Of a stretch of DNA of 64,000 nucleotides, positions 28,293-37,548 are shown piece after piece. The translations under genes and the position numbers were made by a program. How positions within the stretch are numbered: position 1 is the first letter of the stretch; each line of letters opens with the position of its first letter. Location of the stretch: assembly GCA_002256005.1 (NCBI GenBank), contig NKIQ01000008.1, forward strand, positions 22,271 to 86,270, given 5' to 3'. The notes beneath the pieces are model-generated. The model had not been told where the DNA came from, ran no database searches, and saw only the letters and a list, made by a program, of their open reading frames with translations. The DNA comes from Alphaproteobacteria bacterium PA4. Its GTDB lineage: Bacteria; Pseudomonadota; Alphaproteobacteria; Sphingomonadales; Sphingomonadaceae.

Positions 28293-29534
28293 TTGCGGCC
28301 TTTCGAACTGCCGGCAACGCCGTTTCACCAGATGCGTCTGGTGGCGACGTTGCTGCTTTTCGCCATGGCCGCGCTGTTCGCCGCCACGCTGGCGTTCCAT
28401 GGCCTGCATCCGGCGCTGCCCTGGGTGCAGGCCTTTGCCGAAGCGGCGATGGTCGGCGGCCTCGCCGACTGGTTCGCCGTCACCGCGCTGTTCCGCCACC
28501 CGCTCGGCCTGCCGATCCCGCACACCGCCATCATCCCGGCCAACAAGGATCGTATCGGCGACAGCCTGGCGACCTTCCTCAAGGACAATTTCCTTACCCC
28601 CGCCATCGTCGCCCGCCGGCTGGAGGAGGTCGACATCGCCGCCGTCGCCGCGCGCTGGCTGGTCGCCGACCGCACCCCGGCGCCCGGACGCCGCCGCGGC
28701 TGGGGCCCGCTGATCGCGCGATTGATCGAAGCGCTGGACCAGAAGGTGATCGGCGATCTGGTGCGTGAGGCGGCGACCCGGCGGCTGCGCGATCTCGCCC
28801 TGTCCCCGATCATCGCCGATGCCATCGACACCACGCTCGACAAGCGCCGCCACGAGCCGCTGATCGAAACCGCGATCTTGTGGAGCCTGCGCACCCTCGA
28901 AGACCAGGAATCGATGATTCGCGGCATGGTCGCCGAGCGCACCAACTGGTTGCTGAAACTCGTCGCCGTCGATGAACAGGTCTCGACCTCGCTGATCGAC
29001 GGCATCCGCAAGCTGCTCGGCGAAATGGCCCGCGATGCCAACCACCCGCTGCGCCGCCGCATCGGCGAGGCGCTGCGCGTCTATGCCTTCGACCTGCGCC
29101 ATTTCCCGGCGACCCAGGCCGGCATCGAATCGTTCAAATCCGACCTCATCGAAAACCCCGCCATGGGCCATTGGCTGGAAGGGCTGTGGGACAGCGCCCG
29201 CGGTGGCCTCGTCACCAGCCTGACCAACCCCGCCGCCACCCCCGGCGCGCTCAGCGTCGCCATGAAGGCGCTGGGCGAGCGCCTGGCAGCCGATGCGCCA
29301 CTGCGCGCCGCCATAAACCTGCACCTGCGCCGCGCCGCCGTCGGCCTGACCAGCGACTATGGCGACGATATCGTCAGCCTCGTGTCCACCACCGTCCGCG
29401 GCTGGGACGCCAGCACCGTCACCGAGAAACTGGAAACCGCCGTCGGCCGCGACCTGCAGTTCATCCGCATCAACGGCACGGTGATCGGTGGAACGGTCGG
29501 CGTTGTGATCCACGCGGCGACGCTGTTGCTGTAA
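28293..29534 (+). CDS. DUF445 domain-containing membrane protein
   Basis: About 413 aa. N-terminal helix MRLVATLLLFAMAALFAATLA, the family motif EAAMVGGLADWFAVTALFRHPLG, a long helical middle, and a C-terminal helix (VIGGTVGVVIHAATLLL). DUF445 proteins are widespread inner-membrane proteins of unknown function. The start is uncertain: TTG at 28293 (used here), CTG at 28284 (GGAG ten bases upstream) or ATG at 28332. It is 16 bp behind the RND permease and may be co-transcribed. Confidence 0.85.
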   Translation: MRPFELPATPFHQMRLVATLLLFAMAALFAATLAFHGLHPALPWVQAFAEAAMVGGLADWFAVTALFRHPLGLPIPHTAIIPANKDRIGDSLATFLKDNFLTPAIVARRLEEVDIAAVAARWLVADRTPAPGRRRGWGPLIARLIEALDQKVIGDLVREAATRRLRDLALSPIIADAIDTTLDKRRHEPLIETAILWSLRTLEDQESMIRGMVAERTNWLLKLVAVDEQVSTSLIDGIRKLLGEMARDANHPLRRRIGEALRVYAFDLRHFPATQAGIESFKSDLIENPAMGHWLEGLWDSARGGLVTSLTNPAATPGALSVAMKALGERLAADAPLRAAINLHLRRAAVGLTSDYGDDIVSLVSTTVRGWDASTVTEKLETAVGRDLQFIRINGTVIGGTVGVVIHAATLLL

Positions 29535-29536
29535 TC

Positions 29537-29563
29537 TCTCCCTCCCCGCAAGGGGGAGGGAGG
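29537..29563. repeat. Hairpin repeat B, short copy
   Basis: CTCCCTCCCCGCAAGGGGGAGGGAG, between the convergent DUF445 and tyrC genes, likely a shared transcript end. Confidence 0.65.
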
Positions 29564-29582
29564 CTGATCGCGTCCCAGCCCC

Positions 29583-30488
29583 TTAGTGCGGCCGGCCGAA
29601 ATCCGGAGAATCCGTGTCCTGGCCTTCATCGATGATCGAGCGGCGGATGGCACGGGTGCGGGTGAACAAGGCTTCCAGCGTATCGCCTTCGCCCCAGCGG
29701 ATGGCGCGCTGCAGGGCAACCAGGTCTTCGGTGAAGCGGCCGAGGGTTTCCAGCACGGCTTCGCGATTGTTGAGGAAGACGTCGCGCCACATCACGGGGT
29801 CGCTGGCGGCGATGCGGGTGAAGTCGCGGAAGCCGCCGGCGGAATATTTGATGACCTCGCCGCGGGTGACGGTTTCAAGGTCGGAGGCGGTGCCGACGAT
29901 CGAATAGGCGATGAGGTGGGGGAGATGGCTGGTGACGGCGAGCACCCGGTCATGGTGCTGCGCGTCCATTACCTCGACCCTGGCACCCAGCGCCCGCCAG
30001 AAATCGCCGAGCCGGGCAACCTGCCATTCGGGTGCGTCGGCGGCGGGGGTCAGGATGCACCAGCGGTCGTAGAACAGCGTGGCGAAGCCCGCGTCCGGCC
30101 CGGATTTCTCGGTGCCGGCGACCGGGTGCGCCGGTATGACCAGCACGCCGGGCAGGGCGGCGCCGAGATCGGCCAGCACGCGGGCCTTCACCGAGCCGAC
30201 GTCGGAGACGATGACGCCCGGTGCCAGATCGCCGGCGATTTCGGCGGCGACCGCGCCCATGGCGCCGACCGGCACGGCGAGGATGACGAGATCGGCATCG
30301 ACAACGGCGGCACCGGCGTTGTCGGTGACATCATCGGCGAGATCGAGCGCCTGCACGCGGGCGCGCACATCGGCATCGCCGTCGCTGACCGTCAGCCGCA
30401 CGGTCGGCATGTCGGCGCGGATGGCACGGGCGAGTGACGACCCGATCAGCCCCATGCCGATGATGGCGACGCGGGAGAAGGGCAGCAT
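29583..30488 (-). CDS. tyrC: Prephenate / arogenate dehydrogenase
   Basis: 301 aa. Rossmann motif VAIIGMGLIGSSLARAIR at the N-terminus, the second-half signature PAHPVAGTEKSGPDAG and a helical dimerisation domain after about residue 170 (SHLPHLIAYSIVG). Catalyses NAD(P)-dependent oxidative decarboxylation of prephenate or arogenate on the tyrosine route. Its ATG overlaps the stop of hisC (TAATG), so the two are coupled; the hisC-tyrC pairing is common in alphaproteobacteria, where HisC-type enzymes can also transaminate aromatic precursors. Confidence 0.92.
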   Translation of the reverse strand: MLPFSRVAIIGMGLIGSSLARAIRADMPTVRLTVSDGDADVRARVQALDLADDVTDNAGAAVVDADLVILAVPVGAMGAVAAEIAGDLAPGVIVSDVGSVKARVLADLGAALPGVLVIPAHPVAGTEKSGPDAGFATLFYDRWCILTPAADAPEWQVARLGDFWRALGARVEVMDAQHHDRVLAVTSHLPHLIAYSIVGTASDLETVTRGEVIKYSAGGFRDFTRIAASDPVMWRDVFLNNREAVLETLGRFTEDLVALQRAIRWGEGDTLEALFTRTRAIRRSIIDEGQDTDSPDFGRPH

Positions 30489-31609
30489 TACGGCACGACG
30501 CTTTCGACGAAGCGCCGCAGCGCGGCGGCGGCGGCGCGGGTTTCGGCTTCCGTGCCCACCGAAATGCGGATGCAGCGCGGCATCGCCTGCACGGCGAGAT
30601 AACGGGCGATGATGCCATCGGCGAGCAGTGCGGCATTGGCGGCGGCGGCATTGGCCGGGCCGTCTTCGGGAAACTCGACCAGCACGAAATTGGCGGCGGA
30701 CGGAATGGCGCGCAGCCCGGCATTGCCCAGCGCATTGACCTCGCCGGCCAGCCAGCGCCGCCAGGTCAGCGTGTGCGTCCGCGTCTTTTCCACCCAATCC
30801 TCATCGGCGAGTGCGGCGATGGCGCCGGCCTGGCCGGTGGCCGGCACGTTGAACGGCGCCCGGATGCGGTGCATCGCATCGATCAGCGCCGGCTGGGCAT
30901 AGCCCCAGCCGATGCGCTGGGCGGCGAGGCCATAGATTTTCGAAAAGGTGCGCAGCGCCACGACATTGGCATGGGTATCGGCGAGCGCCAGCCCATCCTC
31001 ATACTCGCCTTCGGCAAATTCGGCATAGGCGGCATCGAGCGCGAAAACGCAGGTCGGCGGCAGCCCGGCGTGCAGGCGGCGGACCTCCGCGGCCGGAATC
31101 AGCGTGCCGGTCGGGTTGTTGGGGTTGGCGAGGAACACGACTCGCGTGCGCGGCGTGACGGCGGCGAGCACCGCATCGACATCGCAGGTATAGTCCACAT
31201 CCGGCGCCACCACCGGCGTCGCACCGACGCGGCGGGCGGCGATGTCGTACACCGCAAAGCCGTGGCGGACGTAGAGGATCTCGTCGCCCGGTCCGGCAAA
31301 GGCGCCGGCGACGAGGTGGATGAGTTCATCGGAGCCGGTGCCGCAGATGATGCGATCGGCGTCGATGCCGTGCCGCGCCGCCAGCGCCTGGCGCAGCGCG
31401 GTGGCGGCGGGATCGGGATAGAGATGGCTGTGGCCGAGCACTTCGGTCATCGCCGCGACGGCGTGCGGCGACGGCCCGAACGGGTTTTCGTTCGACGAGA
31501 GTTTCGCCACCACCGGCCGGTCGCCGAGCGCGGCCTTGCCCGGCACATAGGCGTGGATGGACTCAACCCAGGGCTTCATGGCGGGGGCGGGGGCGGTTGT
31601 CGTCGTCAT
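30488..31609 (-). CDS. hisC: Histidinol-phosphate aminotransferase
   Basis: About 373 aa, fold-type I PLP enzyme. N-terminus YVPGKAALGDRPVVAKLSSNENPFGPSP, cofactor region GTGSDELIH, NPNNPTGT, PLP lysine in TFSKIYGLAAQRIGWG and Arg in CIRISVGTE. Converts imidazole-acetol phosphate to histidinol phosphate, and may act on aromatic substrates given its coupling to tyrC. ATG at 31609 follows GAGG seven bases upstream; a later ATG at 31579 is the alternative. Confidence 0.93.
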   Translation of the reverse strand: MTTTTAPAPAMKPWVESIHAYVPGKAALGDRPVVAKLSSNENPFGPSPHAVAAMTEVLGHSHLYPDPAATALRQALAARHGIDADRIICGTGSDELIHLVAGAFAGPGDEILYVRHGFAVYDIAARRVGATPVVAPDVDYTCDVDAVLAAVTPRTRVVFLANPNNPTGTLIPAAEVRRLHAGLPPTCVFALDAAYAEFAEGEYEDGLALADTHANVVALRTFSKIYGLAAQRIGWGYAQPALIDAMHRIRAPFNVPATGQAGAIAALADEDWVEKTRTHTLTWRRWLAGEVNALGNAGLRAIPSAANFVLVEFPEDGPANAAAANAALLADGIIARYLAVQAMPRCIRISVGTEAETRAAAAALRRFVESVVP

Positions 31610-31673
31610 GGCGCTGCCTCTACGGCCTTTGCCGCCCCTGCGAAAGGGGCTGACGCGCGGCGTGGCGCCCGCT

Positions 31674-32057
31674 ATGGCAGCGGCCATGCCGGTGCTGCGC
31701 CGCCACCCCTTGCTGATCCTGCCGCTGCTGCTGCTGGCACTGTGGCTGCGCGCGCTGACGCCGGCGGGCTGGATGCCGGTGTTTGCCGGCGATGGCGTGG
31801 TGATGACGCTGTGCAGCGACGCCGGCGGCACCATCCGGCAGGTCGACGCCGGCCATGATGGCAAATCGGCACCCGAACAGCCCTGCGCCTTTGCCGGGCT
31901 GGCGCCGCTGGCGCTGGCCGATGCACCGGCGCTGCTGCCGCCGGTCGCCGTTGTTGCCACCGCCGCGGCCACCATCACTCGCGCCGCCTTGCGCCTGTCG
32001 CCGCTGCGCCACCAGCGCCCGCCCGCCCAGGGGCCCCCCGCTCTCCCGCACCGCTGA
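31674..32057 (+). CDS. DUF2946-like protein
   Basis: About 127 aa. An N-terminal hydrophobic segment (LLILPLLLLALWLRALTPAGWMP) is followed by a Cys-containing loop (LCSDAGG ... EQPCAFAGLAP), a second hydrophobic region and the C-terminal RPPAQGPPA typical of the DUF2946 group. Such genes are often found with metal-uptake proteins; here a PepSY protein follows after 49 bp. ATG 31674 or 31686; no good ribosome site, so the start is soft. Confidence 0.6.
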   Translation: MAAAMPVLRRHPLLILPLLLLALWLRALTPAGWMPVFAGDGVVMTLCSDAGGTIRQVDAGHDGKSAPEQPCAFAGLAPLALADAPALLPPVAVVATAAATITRAALRLSPLRHQRPPAQGPPALPHR

Positions 32058-32106
32058 ACCCCCTTGTTCGCATCGCCGGGCCGCGCCCGGCTGCTGGAGT
32101 TTTCCC

Positions 32107-33468
32107 ATGTCCGAATCTGCACCCCCCGCTGCGGCGGCGGTCTGGCGCACGTTGTGGCGCTGGCATTTCTATGCCGGGCTGTTGTCCGTGCCCTTCATCC
32201 TCATCCTGTCGATCACCGGCGCGCTCTATCTGTTCAAGGGCGATTACGAGCATTGGGAGGAGCGGCATTGGCGCGCTCTCCCCGCCGTCGCCGCCCCGGT
32301 CGATGCCGATGCGCAACTGGCCGCGGCGCTGGCCCGCCACCCCGGCGCGACGCTGAAGGGCTATCGCCTGCCCCAGGCCGGCAATGATGCCGCCATCATC
32401 GATATCGAGACGCCGACCGGCCCGCGCCAGATCGTCGTGTCGCCCTTCGGTGGCGCAGTGCTCGCCGACATGGCCCCCGATGATCGCCTGATGACTTGGC
32501 TGCGCGAACTGCACGGCCAGCTGCTGAACGGTCGCAGCGGCGGTTGGTTGGTCGAGCTGGTCGGCAGCTGGGCCTTCGTCATGGTGCTGACCGGCCTCTA
32601 TCTATGGTGGCCGCGCGGCCGCAGCGGTGCGGCGGGCGTCTTTTGGCCAAGGCTAAGGAGCGGCCGGCGGCTGTTCTGGCGCGATCTGCACGCCGTCACC
32701 GGCATCTGGGTCAGCGGGCTGGCGCTGGTGCTGCTGCTGTCGGCGCTGCCCTGGACGGGCGTGTGGGGCAACGCCTTTCGCATCGCCAAATCGGTCGCCG
32801 GCGTCGATGTCCGCAAGCAGGATTGGGCCACCGGTGCGACCGGCCATGAAGGTCATGCCATGGCCGGCATGGCGCATGACCGCATGGCGATGGGGCCAGT
32901 GACCCTGGCACGGATGGCAGCCACCGCGCGGCCATTGGCCTTGACCCCGCCGGTGATGATCGTGCCGCCCGGCGTGGTGCCGCCCGGCCGCCGCGAACCC
33001 GCACCGGACTGGATCATCCGCGCCGAGCCGCAGGACCGCACCCAGGTGGTGACACTGACCTATGACGCCGGCACCGGCGCGCTGAAATCCCGCCGCGATT
33101 TCAACGACAAGCCCGGCATCGACAGACTCGTCAACTATGGCATCTCCTGGCACGAAGGCGTGCTGTTCGGCCGGATCAACCAGGCCATCGGCGTGCTCAC
33201 CGCGCTGGGCATGGGCCTGCTCGCCGCCTCGTCGCTGCTGCTGTGGTGGCGACGCCGGCCGGATGGCGTGCTGGGCGCGCCGCCGGTCGGCCTGCCGCCG
33301 GCGCGGCTGCGCGGCGCCATGCTGCTGCTCTGCCTCATGGCCTTGCTGTTGCCGCTGCTCGGCGTCTCGCTGCTCGTCGTCGCGCTGCTCGAATCGCTGC
33401 TGCTCCGCCGCATTGCCCCGGTGGCGCGCTGGCTCGGTCTGCGCACTGCGACCGTCGCCGCAACATAA
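32107..33468 (+). CDS. PepSY-associated TM-helix protein
   Basis: About 453 aa, inner membrane. Helices at residues 13-35 (HFYAGLLSVPFILILSITGALYL), about 158-180, about 205-225, near 365-385, and a final pair. The loop after the first helix is PepSY-like, and LHGQLLNGRSGGWLVELVGSW plus DLHAVTGIW match the PepSY_TM family, which includes iron-uptake PiuB-like reductases. His-rich GHEGHAMAGMAHDRMAM may bind metal. ATG at 32107 with GGAG nine bases upstream. Probably operonic with the DUF2946-like gene. Confidence 0.88.
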   Translation: MSESAPPAAAAVWRTLWRWHFYAGLLSVPFILILSITGALYLFKGDYEHWEERHWRALPAVAAPVDADAQLAAALARHPGATLKGYRLPQAGNDAAIIDIETPTGPRQIVVSPFGGAVLADMAPDDRLMTWLRELHGQLLNGRSGGWLVELVGSWAFVMVLTGLYLWWPRGRSGAAGVFWPRLRSGRRLFWRDLHAVTGIWVSGLALVLLLSALPWTGVWGNAFRIAKSVAGVDVRKQDWATGATGHEGHAMAGMAHDRMAMGPVTLARMAATARPLALTPPVMIVPPGVVPPGRREPAPDWIIRAEPQDRTQVVTLTYDAGTGALKSRRDFNDKPGIDRLVNYGISWHEGVLFGRINQAIGVLTALGMGLLAASSLLLWWRRRPDGVLGAPPVGLPPARLRGAMLLLCLMALLLPLLGVSLLVVALLESLLLRRIAPVARWLGLRTATVAAT

Positions 33469-33585
33469 GTGTAACAGAAACCCACTACCGCTCGCCGCAA
33501 CGGTTCGCAATTCGGGCCGTTGCGGCGCAGGCGCTTCCGGACTATCGGAAACGCACGGCGCACGGGCGAGAGCCGTGGAGATTTT

Positions 33586-35223
33586 ATGGCGGGCATAGAG
33601 GCCGGGGCATTGGCACCGGCCGATCAGTTCGGGACAGGGACGAGCACAGCTTCTTCCCGGCCCGATCTCGATTCGGGGCCCGGCAGGCTGGCCATTGCCG
33701 TGTTTCTCATCGCGCTTGCCGGCGGCATCGTCACGCTGTTCTGGTTCCTCAACCGCGACATCAGCGCCGCACATGTGCCGGCGCTGGCCACCGGTGCGGT
33801 GCTGCTGCTCGGCCTCGCGCTGGTCATCGCGCTCGGCTTCGAATTCGTGAACGGCTTCCACGACACCGCCAATGCGGTGGCGACGGTCATCTATACCCAT
33901 GCGCTGCCGCCGACGCTGGCGGTGGTCTGGGCCGGGGTGTGGAACTTCCTCGGCGTGCTGTTCGCCTCTGGCGCCGTCGCCTATGGCATCATCCAGTTGC
34001 TGCCGGTGGAGCTGATCCTGCAGGCCGGGCAGGGCCAGGGCTTTGCCATGGTGTTCGCGCTGCTGATCGCCGCCATCGTCTGGAATCTCGGCACCTGGTT
34101 CCTGGGGCTGCCGTCCTCCTCCTCGCACACGCTGATCGGCTCCATCCTCGGCGTCGGCATCGCCAACCAGCTGATGCACTATGCCAGCGGCACCTCCGGC
34201 GTCGATTGGGGCAAGGCGCAGGAGATCGGGCTGTCGCTGCTCATTTCGCCGCTGCTCGGCTTCGTCATCGCCGGCGCGCTGCTGTTGTTGCTAAAGCGCG
34301 TCGTGAAGGTGCCGGCGCTCTACCAGGAACCGGTGGGCAAGGCACCGCCGCCGTTCTGGATCCGCTGCCTGCTCATCCTCACCTGCACGCTCGTGTCGTT
34401 CTTCCACGGCTCGAATGACGGGCAAAAGGGCATGGGCCTCGTCATGCTCATCCTCATCGGCGCGGTGCCGGCGGCCTATGCCATCAACCGCGACATTCCC
34501 GATGCCCAGTTCATCGCCTTTGCCCAATCGGCAACCCAGGCGGAACGCGCGCTGCTGCACCAGTCCCACGGCGTCGCCATTCCCGCCAATCCGCGCGACA
34601 CCGTCACGCATTATCTGCAGGACCGGCAGCTGACGCCGGACACCGTGCCGGCACTGGCCGGCATGATCGGCGGCATCGGCCGCGATATCCGCCAGTACGG
34701 TGCCGTTGCCGCCGTGCCGGCGGACAAGACCGCGGCGCTGCGCGGTGACATGTACATCACCTCCGAAGCGCTGCGCGTGCTGATGAAGGGCCCGCTGAAG
34801 CTCGATGGCGCCGACAAGGCCGCGGTCGATGGCTTCAAAAAGGGTATCGACGGCGCCACCCGCTTCATCCCCACCTGGGTCAAGATCGTCATCGCCATCG
34901 CGCTCGGCCTCGGCACCATGGTCGGCTGGAAACGCATCGTCGTGACGGTGGGTGAAAAGATCGGCAAGGCGCATCTGACCTATGCACAAGGTGCGTCCGC
35001 CGAACTGACCACCGCCGCGATGATCGGCGTCGCCGACGGCCTCGGCCTCCCTGTCTCCACCACCCATGTCCTGTCCTCGGGCGTCGCCGGCACGATGGCC
35101 GCCAACGGCTCCGGCGTGCAGATGGGCACTATCCGCGCGCTGGCCACCGCCTGGGCGCTGACGCTGCCGGCGTCGATGGCGATTTCGGGCGTGCTGTTCT
35201 GGCTGTTCAGCCAGCTTGCGTGA
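33586..35223 (+). CDS. pit: Inorganic phosphate transporter, PiT family
   Basis: 545 aa. The two PiT signatures are present: GFEFVNGFHDTANAVATVIYT in the N-terminal half and SFFHGSNDGQKGMG in the C-terminal half, with another copy of the first type of motif (GVADGLGLPVSTTHVLSS) near the end. A hydrophilic insert of about 130 residues (INRDIPDAQFIAFAQ to about residue 425) separates the halves, as in other alphaproteobacterial members. Low-affinity metal-phosphate/H+ symport. ATG 33586 with GGAG at good distance. Confidence 0.93.
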   Translation: MAGIEAGALAPADQFGTGTSTASSRPDLDSGPGRLAIAVFLIALAGGIVTLFWFLNRDISAAHVPALATGAVLLLGLALVIALGFEFVNGFHDTANAVATVIYTHALPPTLAVVWAGVWNFLGVLFASGAVAYGIIQLLPVELILQAGQGQGFAMVFALLIAAIVWNLGTWFLGLPSSSSHTLIGSILGVGIANQLMHYASGTSGVDWGKAQEIGLSLLISPLLGFVIAGALLLLLKRVVKVPALYQEPVGKAPPPFWIRCLLILTCTLVSFFHGSNDGQKGMGLVMLILIGAVPAAYAINRDIPDAQFIAFAQSATQAERALLHQSHGVAIPANPRDTVTHYLQDRQLTPDTVPALAGMIGGIGRDIRQYGAVAAVPADKTAALRGDMYITSEALRVLMKGPLKLDGADKAAVDGFKKGIDGATRFIPTWVKIVIAIALGLGTMVGWKRIVVTVGEKIGKAHLTYAQGASAELTTAAMIGVADGLGLPVSTTHVLSSGVAGTMAANGSGVQMGTIRALATAWALTLPASMAISGVLFWLFSQLA

Positions 35224-35241
35224 GGCTGGGTAGGTAAGAGT

Positions 35242-35278
35242 GCCTCCGGCGGCTGGGGCCTTGGCCCCAGACCCCATT
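35242..35278. repeat. Palindromic repeat A, single copy
   Basis: TGCCTCCGGCGGCTGGGG followed by CCTTGGCCCCAGACCCCATT, identical over most of its length to one arm of the 12892-13012 pair. The remaining bases to 35393 hold no recognisable gene or signal. Confidence 0.8.
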
Positions 35279-35393
35279 TGTGTGTTGACTCCTGATATTG
35301 GCAAAGGCTGCTTCCGACCCACAATCAGTCGTTCCCCGGAGGCTGGCGGAATGTCTGCTGTCGGCAGAAGCTGCCATCAAACTTGGAATATAT

Positions 35394-36731
35394 TCAGGGC
35401 ACAGCGCTGTTCTTAAAAACGTGGCCATCCTTCATGATGACGAGGAAGTTGCGTGCCGGGTTGGCAACAAGGCTGATGTCACGGGTGGGATCACCATCGA
35501 CGAGCAACAAGTCCGCGAGCGCGCCTGCTTCGACGACGCCAAGCTTTCCCGGATAGGGATTGCGAGGCCCCGACAAGGCCAGCAATTCGGCGTTGTCGTG
35601 CGTCACCATCTTCAGGATTTCGGTCGGCGTAAACCAGCGGGTCAATTTCGTCATGTCACGACCCTGGTTCACATTCTGCGCGGCGTTGAACAGAAAATCG
35701 GTGCCCCACGCCAGCTTGACGTTGTACTTCCTCGCCCATTTGTAGGCCGCATCGGTGCCGTCAACGACCTGCTGTTTCTTGACCCTGACGTTCTCGGGCG
35801 CGGCGGCAGGTGCGGGATCGAGGACTTGCAGGCTGAGCCAGATGCCCTTGTCCGCAAGCAGCTTGATCGTCGCTTCATCGAGCAGCTGGCCATGTTCGAT
35901 ACACTTGACCCCGGCATCGATCGCCCGGCGCACCGACCGGACATTATAGGCGTGGACGGTGACATAGGTGTTCCAGTCATCCGCTGCCTCGACCGCGGCC
36001 TTGATCTCGTCGAGCGTGTACTGGCTGGTATCGAGCGGATCATAGGCGGTCGCGGCGCCACCACCGGCCATCACCTTGATCTGGCTGGCGCCATCCCGCA
36101 GATTCTCGCGCGTGGCGCGCAACACCTCGTCACGGCCATCGGCGATATAGTTGACACCCAGCAGTTCGCCCCGAGAAACCTCACCGAAAAAGTGACGTGA
36201 CCGTTCCTGCGGCATTCGGCTGTCGCCATGGCCAGACGTTTGCGAAATCATCGCGCCCGATGGCCAGATGCGCGGACCCTTGTAGACTCCCTTGTCGATC
36301 CCGAGCTTGATCGGGATCACCGGGCCGCCCATGTCGCGCACCGCGGTGAAGCCGCGCATCAGCATCGCTTCTGCTTCCTTGGCACCGCGCGCCTCAACAA
36401 CCGCCGGGGTCAGCGCCGGGTCGGCAATCTCGGCTTGTCCGACGACCGAGAGCGGGATGTGGACATGATTGTCGATCAGCCCCGGCATCAGCGTCCGGCC
36501 CTTGCCGTCGATGGTCTTGGCAGCACCGCCGGGACGCACGTCGGCGCCGATGGCCGCTATGATATTGCCACGCACGAGCACATTGGTCGGTGCCGACAAG
36601 GGGCCGCCCGCGCCGTCGAAAACCCGAACATTTCGGAACAGGGTTTCCGCCGGCTGCGGTGCGGCCGGCTGTGCGGTGAGGCTGGCACTGGCGAGCAACA
36701 CCAAGGCGGCTAGGGCGATCTTCAGTGGCAT
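35394..36731 (-). CDS. Amidohydrolase family protein, exported
   Basis: About 445 aa with signal peptide MPLKIALAALVLLASASLTA. Metal-dependent hydrolase of the imidazolonepropionase-like type: LMPGLIDNHVHIPL (HxH), KVMAGGG, VHAYN and EHGQLLD (further His), and WGTDFLFN (Asp). The ring-opening or prolidase-like substrate is not predictable. It has a lower GC third-position bias than many neighbours. Divergent from the winged-helix gene at 36842. Confidence 0.87.
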   Translation of the reverse strand: MPLKIALAALVLLASASLTAQPAAPQPAETLFRNVRVFDGAGGPLSAPTNVLVRGNIIAAIGADVRPGGAAKTIDGKGRTLMPGLIDNHVHIPLSVVGQAEIADPALTPAVVEARGAKEAEAMLMRGFTAVRDMGGPVIPIKLGIDKGVYKGPRIWPSGAMISQTSGHGDSRMPQERSRHFFGEVSRGELLGVNYIADGRDEVLRATRENLRDGASQIKVMAGGGAATAYDPLDTSQYTLDEIKAAVEAADDWNTYVTVHAYNVRSVRRAIDAGVKCIEHGQLLDEATIKLLADKGIWLSLQVLDPAPAAAPENVRVKKQQVVDGTDAAYKWARKYNVKLAWGTDFLFNAAQNVNQGRDMTKLTRWFTPTEILKMVTHDNAELLALSGPRNPYPGKLGVVEAGALADLLLVDGDPTRDISLVANPARNFLVIMKDGHVFKNSAVP

Positions 36732-36841
36732 ACGGCCGCTTCCTCTATTCAAGCCGATCATGGCACCCCTGGCTTTGGCTGCCCAATCGCTGTTGGCCCG
36801 AACCGGGTCACAAGGTAGAAGCATGCGACAGGGGAACAGCC

Positions 36842-37354
36842 ATCACTGACGCCGCCGAAACAACAAGCCTTGTGCTGCGCCGGGACCGGTTGGAGGCGCT
36901 TGCACGACCGGCCGCCTATCGCATGACCAACAGCTTCCTTCGCCAGCATGACGTTTACACAAGACACCTTGGCATGCGTCCGAACAAGTTGCTGGTCTAT
37001 CTGGTCATCGTAGTCGCCACCGTGCAGCGGCTGATGCGCGGTGGATTGCCACCGCACTGGCTGGGCACGACGCGGATGAATCGCAGCATCGTCGGCTTTA
37101 TCTCGCGGCGCGGGATCGCCGGGGCAACGGGCCTGCCGCGCGAGAATGTTCGCCGACTGGTGGAGGAACTGGCCGCGGAGGACAGGCTGATCTTCGGCCC
37201 GCGCGGCAGCGTCGCCAACAAGGGCGGCGTCATGGAGCGGCCGGAAACCATGCCGATCCTTGTCGAGATGGTGCAGGAGATCGCGGCGTCTGCCGAGTTG
37301 TTGATCAGGTTAGGCATCCTTGAACTGACGCAGGCCAGCAGCTCTGAGGGCTGA
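36842..37354 (+). CDS. Putative winged-helix DNA-binding protein
   Basis: About 170 aa. The stretch SRRGIAGATGLPRENVRRLVEELAAEDRLIFGP looks like a helix-turn-helix with wing, so a regulator is plausible. The start is problematic: the in-frame ATC at 36842, seven bases after AGGGG, would begin TDAAETTS and is the best-placed; the first standard in-frame starts are GTG at 36872 (no ribosome site) and GTG at 36725 (overlaps the divergent amidohydrolase). ATC starts are rare, so I rate the N-terminus as unsure. Confidence 0.65.
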   Translation: MTDAAETTSLVLRRDRLEALARPAAYRMTNSFLRQHDVYTRHLGMRPNKLLVYLVIVVATVQRLMRGGLPPHWLGTTRMNRSIVGFISRRGIAGATGLPRENVRRLVEELAAEDRLIFGPRGSVANKGGVMERPETMPILVEMVQEIAASAELLIRLGILELTQASSSEG

Positions 37355-37548
37355 TCACCGCCGCGCTGCATTAACTTGGACAACTGCCCTAACGTCAGCC
37401 TTCGAATAATGCCGCCATTCAGCGATCACGCCAGGAATGACGGCTACGTCCCGGAATCGGTCATTGGTCCGAGTCCTACAAATATCTCCCGGTGTGACGC
37501 CCACCGCGCCCCCGTGACAACCGCCCCCGAAATCACTAACCGCCCTTT

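Noticed and set aside
35279..35393. Small reverse-strand open frame overlapping repeat A
   Set aside because: It reads through the repeat and the amidohydrolase end, with no ribosome site and no recognisable protein.
37355..37548. SAM-responsive riboswitch upstream of metX
   Set aside because: I could not find the conserved SAM-II pseudoknot pattern; a covariance-model search would settle it.
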